Assembly (NCBI GenBank): GCA_900548635.1
Contig: URLP01000097.1
Coordinates: 1-6,992, forward strand
Origin: an uncultured Megasphaera sp.
GTDB taxonomy: Bacteria; Bacillota; Negativicutes; Veillonellales; Megasphaeraceae
DNA: 6,992 bases
Reading direction: 5' to 3'
In this document: piece after piece, positions 1 to 5,427 of the stretch
How the letters are laid out: every line of letters begins with the position of its first letter
How positions within the stretch are numbered: position 1 is the first letter of the stretch
The notes under the pieces: model-generated
Seen by the model: only the letters and a program-made list of their open reading frames with translations
What the model was told of the DNA's origin: nothing
Databases searched by the model: none
Program-made: the position numbers and the translations under genes

Positions 1-485
1 TCGGCCCGGCTGTTTTAGTTACTCATTCCATGGGCGGCACCGTAGGCTGGAGAACGCCGTTCCGTACGGATAACGTTAAGGCCATCGTCGCCTTTGAACC
101 GGGCGGCTCGCCGTTCCTCTTCCCGGAAGGGGAAGTACCGCAGGCAGAAATTCCTGTCTACGCACCGGTCGCAGCGCAGGCCAAAGCCGTACCGCTCAAG
201 GATTTCATGAAACTGACGAAGATTCCTATCATTCTTTATTATGGCGATAACATTGCCGATAAGCCATCCAAACAGGTTGGCCCGGATAAATGGCGCAGTG
301 AATTCGACATGGCAAAGAAATTCGTCACTGCCGTCAACCGTCACGGCGGCCATGCCGAAATCGTCCATCTGCCCGATATCGGCATCAAAGGGAATACGCA
401 TTTTCTCATGTCCGATCTCAATAACCAGCAGATTGCCGACCTCATGGCCAACTGGCTCCATAAACAGGGGGTGGATGTATGGTGA
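1..485 (+). CDS. Alpha/beta-fold hydrolase (esterase), C-terminal part; 5' end outside the window
   Basis: The reading frame is open from base 3 to the TGA at 483-485, so the gene starts before the window. The first visible residues hold a nucleophile elbow, T-H-S-M-G-G, with the probable catalytic Ser at bases 27-29. A strand ending Y-Y-G-D (Asp at 246-248) suits the catalytic acid, and the His in G-N-T-H-F (399-401) suits the catalytic base. The order Ser, Asp, His and the closing helix match the alpha/beta hydrolase fold. The C-terminal pattern (IYYGDNI, then NRHGG, then IGIKGNTHF) resembles, from memory, the esterase-713-like group, but the exact subfamily and substrate are not certain. 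No signal peptide can be judged because the N-terminus is missing. The stop overlaps the start of the next esterase gene by 7 bases (ATGGTGA), so the two are almost certainly co-transcribed and translationally coupled. Confidence 0.85.
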   Translation, partial: GPAVLVTHSMGGTVGWRTPFRTDNVKAIVAFEPGGSPFLFPEGEVPQAEIPVYAPVAAQAKAVPLKDFMKLTKIPIILYYGDNIADKPSKQVGPDKWRSEFDMAKKFVTAVNRHGGHAEIVHLPDIGIKGNTHFLMSDLNNQQIADLMANWLHKQGVDVW

Positions 486-2215
486 AATATAAACATTTCG
501 TACGTTGGGCTGCGGCGGCGCTGCTCTTTTCACCGCTCTTTTTCATCGGAACGGATACGGCAGCGGCAGCAGTACCCCAGTCGACGGCCGTTGTCCAGAA
601 AGAGATACACGGCCGTCAGGAAAAAGGGTTCCAGGCCGGACCGGGCATTGCCGTTGTCCAAACCACAGCCGGCAAGGTCCAGGGCTATGTCCGGCAGGGA
701 ATCTATACCTACCACGGCATTCCTTATGCAGAGGCAAAGGAACGCTTTAAACCGGCCCAACCCGTGCAGCCCTGGCAGGGAATGAGGCTGGCCATGGACT
801 ACGGTCCTATTTCGACACAGCCCACTAGTTCGTTCCCGAATTCGACCTGGGAAGAACCGGCCCGCAGCTTTGCCATGGACAACAACTGCCAGAATCTTAA
901 TATCTGGACGCCGGGCATCAACGACGGCAAGAAGCGTCCTGTCATGGTCTGGCTCCACGGCGGTGGCTTCCAGGCCGGTTCGTCTGCTGAATCGCCAGCC
1001 TATGACGGTGCCAATCTGAGCCGCCGCGGCGACGTAGTCGTCGTCTCCCTGAACCATCGTCTCAACGTCCTCGGTCACCTCGATTTGTCGGCTTACGGCA
1101 AAGACTATCAGTATTCCGGCAATGCCGGCATTCTTGACCTCGTCAACGGCCTGAAATGGATTCGCAGCAACATCGCAGCTTTCGGCGGTGACCCGCAGAA
1201 CGTGACGATTTTCGGTGAATCCGGCGGCGGCGCCAAAGTACTGGCCCTGATGACGGCACCTGAGGCGAAGGGGCTCTTCCAGAAGGGCATCGTCGAAAGC
1301 GGTGCCGTCGAAAGCATGGGCCCCTATTTTATGGATAAGAAGGCCAGCGCTGAAATTGCAACACTGACCTTGAAGAACCTGGGGCTGACAAAAGACCAGG
1401 TCGAACAGCTGCAGACCGTTCCTTATGATACCTTGACGGCGGCTTCGGATAAGGCCTTGAAAGAGGTCGGCGCTGAATATAAGGTGCCCCAGGCCTTGGG
1501 AAGCGGTTACGGCATGAGCTGGGAACCCGTCATCGACGGCGATTTCCTGCCGACGAATCCGGTCACGAAAGACTCCTTTGCTGCTGCCGGCAAAGACGTG
1601 CCCCTGCTCATCGGTATGAACCGCACGGAATGGACGGGCTTCCCGCTGATTGTGAATATGGCCCAAAGCCAGAGTGACAACATCCATACCTGGAGCGATG
1701 CCGAAATCGACAAGCGCCTGCATGAAGCCTACGGGGACAAGACGGATGCCGTCGTCCGGGCCTTCCTCAAAGCCTATCCCAACAAGACCAAAGCCGACGC
1801 GCTCTACATCGATACGCTGATTCGCCTGCCTATCCTGAAAGTCATGGAACACAAAGTGGCTCAGGGCGGTGCCCCGGTCTATGCCTATCTCTTCTCCTGG
1901 GATTCGCCGGTCATGAACGGCATCTACATGTCTTACCACACGGCGGAAATCCCCTTTGTCTTCCATAATATCGATAAAATGGAAGCCCGCATCGGTGATG
2001 GACGGGATGCCCGGACCCTGTCCGACCGCATGAGCGATGCCTGGATCCACTTTGCCCGCTACGGCACGCCGGGTACACCCGATTTGCCGCGCTGGGAACC
2101 CTATACACATCAGAGTGGCGCGACGATGATCTTCGACACGACCATCCGCGAAGGCCATCATCACGACCGGGAACTGCTGCAGCTCCTAGCACCGGATTAT
2201 AAATTATTTGAATAA
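479..2215 (+). CDS. Secreted type-B carboxylesterase (PnbA-like)
   Basis: A 578-residue protein, normal length for carboxylesterase type B / para-nitrobenzyl-esterase proteins, which hydrolyse carboxylic esters. The N-terminus is a Sec signal peptide: basic residues 1-9, a hydrophobic core at about 11-23, and a likely cleavage after the Ala run near residue 31. It should act in the periplasm or outside. The oxyanion-hole motif H-G-G-G-F is at 160-164. The nucleophile elbow is G-E-S-G-G-G with Ser248 (most relatives have G-E-S-A-G-G). Glu384 (in N-R-T-E-W) is the likely acid and His487 (in S-Y-H-T-A-E-I-P-F) the base, so the triad looks complete. The ATG at 479 is preceded by AGGGGG at 466-471, inside the upstream hydrolase gene. 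Pairing with that hydrolase suggests joint ester breakdown or detoxification; the true substrate cannot be read from sequence. Confidence 0.93.
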   Translation: MVKYKHFVRWAAAALLFSPLFFIGTDTAAAAVPQSTAVVQKEIHGRQEKGFQAGPGIAVVQTTAGKVQGYVRQGIYTYHGIPYAEAKERFKPAQPVQPWQGMRLAMDYGPISTQPTSSFPNSTWEEPARSFAMDNNCQNLNIWTPGINDGKKRPVMVWLHGGGFQAGSSAESPAYDGANLSRRGDVVVVSLNHRLNVLGHLDLSAYGKDYQYSGNAGILDLVNGLKWIRSNIAAFGGDPQNVTIFGESGGGAKVLALMTAPEAKGLFQKGIVESGAVESMGPYFMDKKASAEIATLTLKNLGLTKDQVEQLQTVPYDTLTAASDKALKEVGAEYKVPQALGSGYGMSWEPVIDGDFLPTNPVTKDSFAAAGKDVPLLIGMNRTEWTGFPLIVNMAQSQSDNIHTWSDAEIDKRLHEAYGDKTDAVVRAFLKAYPNKTKADALYIDTLIRLPILKVMEHKVAQGGAPVYAYLFSWDSPVMNGIYMSYHTAEIPFVFHNIDKMEARIGDGRDARTLSDRMSDAWIHFARYGTPGTPDLPRWEPYTHQSGATMIFDTTIREGHHHDRELLQLLAPDYKLFE

Positions 2216-2219
2216 CGCA

Positions 2220-2271
2220 AAAAGCTGTCCTTTTTATACGGATTTCCGTACTTTTAGGGCAGCTTTTTTTT
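2220..2271. terminator. Rho-independent terminator between convergent genes, probably bidirectional
   Basis: AAAGCTGTCC (2221-2230) pairs with GGGCAGCTTT (2257-2266) with one G-T wobble, followed by a T run to 2271. A second small hairpin (TACGG 2237-2241 with CCGTA 2246-2250) sits inside the loop. It lies 5 bases after the carboxylesterase stop. Read on the minus strand, the same stem ends in a T run (TTTTTGCG), so it can also stop the leftward merR transcript, which ends at 2288. Confidence 0.88.
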
Positions 2272-2287
2272 CTATTTACGACGTGTG

Positions 2288-2746
2288 TTAATCTTTGGAA
2301 GCGTTGTTACTGGTTTCGTCGTCATCATTGTATTCCGGAAGGAGGTCGCTGATATAAGGCCGTTTACCAGAGAGGACATCATTATAAAAATTTTGTTTCC
2401 AACCGATGTAATCGATGGATTCCTGGATATCCTTCTTCTTTTCTTCCAGGATGGCCAATTTCTTTTCCAGCATTACCTTGCGTACCGGAATCGATGCCGG
2501 GCCCTGGAGACAATAGGCCAGGTACTGCTTCATTTCCTCGATGGTCATGCCGCATTTCTTCAGGCACGTCAGGCTCTTGATCCAAGCGACGTCGTGGTCG
2601 TCGAAGACGCGGCGGTTGTTGGCCGAACGTTTGACATTGGGGACCAGACCGGTGTTGCAGTAATACTTTAAATTTTCGTAGGCCATGCCCGTCAGTTCAC
2701 ACGTCTCTTTCATCGTGTGGAGTTTCTTCGTTTTTGCGGAAGCCAT
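2288..2746 (-). CDS. MerR-family transcriptional regulator, Cys-rich, AdhR/NmlR-like
   Basis: A 152-residue protein. Residues about 9-50 form the MerR winged helix-turn-helix (helix-turn-helix E-L-T-G-M, then N-L-K-Y-Y and T-G-L-V-P, wing residues with N-N-R-R-V-F), then a dimerising coiled-coil helix at about 88-115 rich in Lys and Glu. There is no C-terminal metal-binding loop, which argues against a metal sensor. Five Cys occur: 16, 30, 61, 65 and 79. From memory, Cys61 (in L-T-C-L-K-K-C-G-M) aligns with the reactive Cys52 of Bacillus AdhR, an aldehyde/electrophile sensor. Start: ATG at 2746, with AAGAAGGTGA just upstream on the minus strand (2760-2751). It is divergent from the flavodoxin-fold gene whose promoter carries a typical MerR operator, so it most likely controls that operon. 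No convincing promoter of its own was found. Confidence 0.92.
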   Translation of the reverse strand: MASAKTKKLHTMKETCELTGMAYENLKYYCNTGLVPNVKRSANNRRVFDDHDVAWIKSLTCLKKCGMTIEEMKQYLAYCLQGPASIPVRKVMLEKKLAILEEKKKDIQESIDYIGWKQNFYNDVLSGKRPYISDLLPEYNDDDETSNNASKD

Positions 2747-2831
2747 AAAGTCACCTTCTTTCTTTTATATATTATTTTTATTGTGCAATACTTCCTTTGA
2801 AAATGCAAGAAAATTTCTTTTATTTTTTTCC

Positions 2832-2862
2832 TTGACCGGTAGCAGCTACCGGCTGTTATACT
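2832..2862 (+). promoter_or_regulatory. MerR-type promoter with 19-bp spacer and palindromic operator
   Basis: The -35 box TTGACC (2832-2837) and the -10 box TATACT (2857-2862) are 19 bp apart, instead of the usual 17. The palindrome CCGGTAGC-A-GCTACCGG (2836-2852, perfect 8-bp arms around one base) overlaps the end of the -35 box and lies within the spacer. Established for MerR regulators: the dimer binds such a palindrome and untwists the long spacer to let RNA polymerase use the promoter. Transcription should start near 2869, about 40 bases before the ATG at 2911. The divergent merR gene is the natural partner. Confidence 0.85.
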
Positions 2863-2910
2863 CATTTTGTACTCAAGAAAGATAGTTCTAAAGAAAGAAG
2901 GAACCCAATC

Positions 2911-3363
2911 ATGAACAAAATTCTTTTTATTAACGGCAGCCCCAATGAAAACGGCAACACGGCCCGTCTGGCCCATCTTTTCCTGAAAGGTAACGACTAC
3001 GATACGCTGAACTTAGTGGACCTCAAGATTTATTCGTACGGCCAGCATTTCGCAGACGACCAGTATCAGGAAATCATCCGGGCCATCAGCAGCCATGAAG
3101 TCATCGTCGTCGGTTCGCCCATGTACTGGCACAGCATGAGCGGCGCTGTCCGCAATGTGCTGGACCAGGCTTACGGCATCGTCATGAACGGCCAGTTTGC
3201 CGGACGGAAGCTCTTCTTCCTCTTCCAGGGAGCGGCACCGACGGATGAACAGCTGGATGCCGGGGAATATACGATGAGCCGTTTTGCTTCCATGTACGGT
3301 CTGGATTATCAGGGCATGGCTTCGAATTCCCGGGAAGCCGTCCGCTTAGCTGAAAAGTTGTAA
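2911..3363 (+). CDS. Flavodoxin-fold NAD(P)H-dependent FMN reductase / quinone reductase-like protein
   Basis: A 150-residue cytoplasmic protein without signal peptide. The N-terminus, strand K-I-L-F-I-N-G-S-P followed by N-E-N-G-N-T, is the FMN-phosphate loop of the flavodoxin-like reductases (FMN_red / Flavodoxin_2 type). G-S-P-M-Y-W-H-S-M-S-G (around residues 68-78) is the loop that packs against the flavin ring and continues into the helix with V-R-N-V-L-D-Q. Such enzymes reduce flavins, quinones or other electrophiles with NAD(P)H. At 150 residues it is short for the family but the fold looks complete. The start ATG has AGAAGGA (2896-2902) at good spacing. It is the first gene after the MerR promoter and precedes the flavodoxin lipoprotein gene by 36 bases, suggesting one operon induced by electrophile or redox stress. 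The true substrate is unknown. Confidence 0.88.
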   Translation: MNKILFINGSPNENGNTARLAHLFLKGNDYDTLNLVDLKIYSYGQHFADDQYQEIIRAISSHEVIVVGSPMYWHSMSGAVRNVLDQAYGIVMNGQFAGRKLFFLFQGAAPTDEQLDAGEYTMSRFASMYGLDYQGMASNSREAVRLAEKL

Positions 3364-3399
3364 TTTGCACCGTATGGCGCAGTCAGGAGGAAAAATACG

Positions 3400-4107
3400 A
3401 TGAAAATGATGAGACAAAAAATGATTGCCATTGCCTGTGCCGCTGCCTTGTGGGCCGGACTCACCGCCTGCGGCCCCATTCAGTCACAGGCCGACGCCCA
3501 GAGCGGCGCAACCAAGAAACAGCAGACCGCTGCTGTCGATGCCAGCGCTTCGGCTTCCATCAAGGGCAGCCGCGATGATACGATGTTTGCCTCATCGAAA
3601 GACAGCAAAATCGCTGTCATCTATTTTTCCAATCCTGAACGGGATGATCAGAAATCTGTCGAAGGCAGTACGGAATATCTCGCAGACCTTATCCATAAGC
3701 AGACCGGTGCCGATGTCTACCGCATCGAGCCTAAGAAAGCCTATCCGGTCAACCATCAGGCCCTGGTAGCCGAAGCTAAAGCCGAAGGCCTGAGCGGGGC
3801 CCGGCCGGAGTTGAAGGATACGGTCGGCGATTTATCCCAGTACGATACGATTTTTCTCGGTTATCCTATCTGGTGGGGCGACCTGCCCATGCCGGTCTAT
3901 ACCTTCCTGGAAGGTCATGATTTAGCAGGCAAGAAAGTCATTCTTTTCTCGACGCACGGCGGCAGCGGCCTGGCCGGGACCGTAGAAACGATTACTCATT
4001 TGGAAAACGGCGCCGATGTCGTGCAGAATGCTTATACCATTTCCCGCGATGACGTAACCGAAGCGGCGCCGAGCCTTTCGAATTGGCTGAAACAGTTGGG
4101 CTATTAG
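3400..4107 (+). CDS. Flavodoxin-domain lipoprotein
   Basis: A 235-residue protein. Residues 1-24 are a lipoprotein signal: M-K-M-M-R-Q-K, a hydrophobic stretch, and a lipobox L-T-A-C with the lipidated Cys24. Residues 25-69 are a low-complexity Ala/Ser/Gln/Lys linker. The flavodoxin domain runs from about 70 to the end: strand K-I-A-V-I-Y-F-S, phosphate loop ending in E-G-S-T-E-Y-L-A (87-95), flavin-ring loop G-Y-P-I-W-W-G-D-L-P-M-P (154-165), and a third loop S-T-H-G-G-S-G (184-190). The long loop after Y-F-S also occurs in other flavodoxins, so it is not a defect. It should sit on the outer face of the cytoplasmic membrane (or in the outer membrane of a diderm) and carry electrons by FMN. 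ATG 3400 has AGGAGG at 3385-3390. Second gene of the apparent MerR-controlled operon; partner proteins are not known. Confidence 0.9.
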   Translation: MKMMRQKMIAIACAAALWAGLTACGPIQSQADAQSGATKKQQTAAVDASASASIKGSRDDTMFASSKDSKIAVIYFSNPERDDQKSVEGSTEYLADLIHKQTGADVYRIEPKKAYPVNHQALVAEAKAEGLSGARPELKDTVGDLSQYDTIFLGYPIWWGDLPMPVYTFLEGHDLAGKKVILFSTHGGSGLAGTVETITHLENGADVVQNAYTISRDDVTEAAPSLSNWLKQLGY

Positions 4108-4143
4108 AAGCAATGCTTGGGAGAAAGGAGACGAAGAGAAGCG

Positions 4144-5061
4144 ATGAAGAAAATAAGGAAATTATTGGCTACGGTCCTGACCGCAGTGAGTCTGGCAGCG
4201 ACGGCCGCTGCTGCTGATACGGCAGCGGTGATGCAGCACGTACCGTTTCCCTTGGGCCGGGATGTGTCGGCCCGTTTTACCGGTACGGTACACCGCAACG
4301 ATTTAGTCGACCAGGATACGATGCACGTACCGCAGACCAACGTCATCACCTTTGAACCCGGCAGCCGCAGCGGCTGGCACAGCCACGGCGCCATGACGAT
4401 TATCGGTCTTTCAGGTACGGGGATTTATCAGGAATGGGGCAAGCCGGCCGTTCTCATCCGTCAGGGCGATGTCGTCCAGATTCCGGCCGGCGTCAGTCAC
4501 TGGCACAGCGCCATGAAAGGCTCACGCTTCCAGCAGATCGTCATTTACGATAAACATTGGCAGGCTCCAGCTGATTTCAAGCCGGCCCACAGCGGTCCCG
4601 TGACGGATGAAGAATACGATAACCTTGTCTTTACGGAGGCAGAAGACCGCCAGAGTGAACCCCATGATTCGTATCTCTTCAATTATCCTCAAACGCCGTT
4701 TTCGTCGGCCAACTTCAATGGACCCGTCTACCTTAGCCAGATTGTCCACAGCGGCAACGTTGCCGGGACACCGGCCTGGACGTATGTCGTCTTCCCGCAA
4801 GGGACGTACAATCGTTGGCATAGTCATAAGACAGGACAAATTCTAATTGCCACCGACGGCATCGGTTATACGCAGACCTTAGGCGGTGCCGTCCAGGTCA
4901 TGCATCCCGGCGATGTCGTCTATTGCCCACCCGGCGTCATTCACTGGCACGGCGCGGCTCCGGGCAGCCATTTTGCCCATATCGCCATCAGCCCCGAAGA
5001 CAATCACGATGTGACCTGGTATTTCTTCCCGAAGCTGGAATATGAAAAACTAGGCTTTTAA
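4144..5061 (+). CDS. Secreted two-domain cupin (bicupin) protein
   Basis: From ATG 4144 the protein is 305 residues and starts with a Sec signal peptide (M-K-K-I-R-K, hydrophobic core, Ala-rich cleavage region near 24). Two cupin barrels follow. Cupin 1 has H-S-H at 79-81 and a second motif G-D-V-V-Q-I-P-A-G-V-S-H-W-H (His119). Cupin 2 has H-S-H at 226-228, Gln232, and G-D-V-V-Y-C-P-P-G-V-I-H-W-H (His267). Cupin 1 has Thr85 where cupin 2 has Gln232, so the two metal sites differ. The pattern resembles small Mn/Fe cupins such as those near carboxymuconolactone-decarboxylase proteins and the cupin hydroxynitrile lyases, but no reaction can be assigned. An in-frame TTG at 4117 would add nine charged residues before the signal peptide and is unlikely. 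AAGGAG lies at 4125-4130, 13 bases from the ATG. Third gene of the operon, 36 bases after the flavodoxin gene. Confidence 0.88.
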   Translation: MKKIRKLLATVLTAVSLAATAAAADTAAVMQHVPFPLGRDVSARFTGTVHRNDLVDQDTMHVPQTNVITFEPGSRSGWHSHGAMTIIGLSGTGIYQEWGKPAVLIRQGDVVQIPAGVSHWHSAMKGSRFQQIVIYDKHWQAPADFKPAHSGPVTDEEYDNLVFTEAEDRQSEPHDSYLFNYPQTPFSSANFNGPVYLSQIVHSGNVAGTPAWTYVVFPQGTYNRWHSHKTGQILIATDGIGYTQTLGGAVQVMHPGDVVYCPPGVIHWHGAAPGSHFAHIAISPEDNHDVTWYFFPKLEYEKLGF

Positions 5062-5067
5062 CCTAAT

Positions 5068-5108
5068 CCGCCAGAAGTCCTCCACCTCTCAGGTGGGGAT
5101 GAAGGCGG
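5068..5108 (+). repeat. Left-end hairpin of the IS element
   Basis: CCGCC (5068-5072) pairs with GGCGG (5104-5108). Inside it CTCCACCT (5080-5087) pairs with AGGTGGGG (5091-5098) around a 3-base loop with one G-T wobble. The inner stem and the GAAG before it resemble the right-end hairpin at 6646-6668. No T run follows, so it is not a terminator for the cupin operon. Confidence 0.65.
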
Positions 5109-5143
5109 GTATGGCGAATTTACGTAAGTAATTGAGCCATACC
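5108..5143 (+). repeat. Second left-end inverted repeat, 8-bp perfect arms
   Basis: GGTATGGC (5108-5115) is perfectly complementary to GCCATACC (5136-5143), with a 20-base loop that contains the self-complementary TTACGTAA (5120-5127). It directly abuts the first hairpin. It may be part of the single-stranded left-end structure recognised by TnpA; that role is inference. Confidence 0.55.
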
Positions 5144-5146
5144 ATT

Positions 5147-5179
5147 GCTCTGTAGATGGTTCTGTAGATAGTTCTGTAG
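5147..5179 (+). repeat. Short tandem repeat, 12-bp unit, nearly three copies
   Basis: GCTCTGTAGATG (5147-5158), GTTCTGTAGATA (5159-5170) and GTTCTGTAG (5171-5179) follow each other directly. It lies upstream of the tnpA remnant and runs into a TATAAT at 5180-5185. With three short copies it could be chance slippage or a protein-binding array. Confidence 0.6.
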
Positions 5180-5217
5180 TATAATCAGTCGTATATGAGA
5201 AAGGATTGATTATACTA
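5177..5217 (+). promoter_or_regulatory. 11-bp inverted repeat enclosing the tnpA ribosome-binding site
   Basis: TAGTATAATCA (5177-5187) is perfectly complementary to TGATTATACTA (5207-5217). The 19-base loop holds the likely ribosome-binding site AGAAAGGA (5198-5205), and the second arm ends on the A of the tnpA ATG. The first arm contains a good -10 sequence, TATAAT (5180-5185), without a clear -35. In the RNA the start region would be folded, which resembles the known translational silencing of IS200 tnpA. The regulatory role is inferred. Confidence 0.55.
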
Positions 5218-5420
5218 TGAAATTGGATAGCAATAACCATTCAGTATTCTTACTCTATTAGCATCTTGTTTTGGTGGTAAAGTATCGCCGCAAAGTATTC
5301 TCTATACAGAACTATTAAAATTCATCAATGTTTATAAAAGTGCCAGCTCTAGGCTGATCAAAAAAGATTTTCCAGAGGTTAGGCGTAAATTGTGAATACA
5401 TAGAACATCAAGGCAGGTGA
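5217..5420 (+). pseudogene. tnpA: tnpA remnant: IS200/IS605 Y1 transposase with two internal deletions and stop codons
   Basis: Three pieces of a Y1 (HUH) transposase are recognisable in order. Piece 1, frame of 5217: M-K-L-D-S-N-N-H-S-V-F-L-L-Y, then TAG at 5259-5261, then H-L-V-L-V-V-K-Y-R-R-K-V-F to about 5300. Piece 2, frame of 5306: T-E-L-L-K-F-I-N-V-Y-K-S-A-S-S-R-L-I and on through F-P-E-V-R-R-K-L, to TGA at 5393. Piece 3, frame of 5394: E-Y-I-E-H-Q-G-R then TGA at 5418-5420, matching the C-terminal helix that carries the catalytic Tyr. In an intact protein of about 130-150 residues, piece 1 is followed by the His-hydrophobic-His block and piece 2 by the W-x-R-S region; both are missing. 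The gene cannot make an active enzyme. Its end lies 7 bases before tnpB, the usual tnpA-tnpB order. Similarity was judged from memory of the family. Confidence 0.82.
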
Positions 5421-5427
5421 GATTATA

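Noticed and set aside
530..2164. A 544-codon open frame on the minus strand opposite the carboxylesterase.
   Set aside because: The plus-strand gene has a signal peptide, full catalytic triad and family length. The antisense protein shows no recognisable domain and is a by-product of GC-rich codon bias.
4117..4143. TTG at 4117 as the cupin start.
   Set aside because: It would place nine mostly charged residues ahead of a normal signal peptide and overlap the AAGGAG ribosome-binding site at 4125-4130; ATG 4144 fits better.
5068..5108. Terminator of the cupin operon.
   Set aside because: The hairpin is strong but has no T run after it on either strand, and it matches the IS right-end stem.
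5147..5179. Possible CRISPR-like repeats.
   Set aside because: The 12-bp units are directly tandem with no spacers and only about three copies.
5217..5318. Stop-codon readthrough or recoding producing a functional TnpA.
   Set aside because: Besides the TAG, the frame changes and two conserved blocks are missing, so readthrough could not give a working enzyme.
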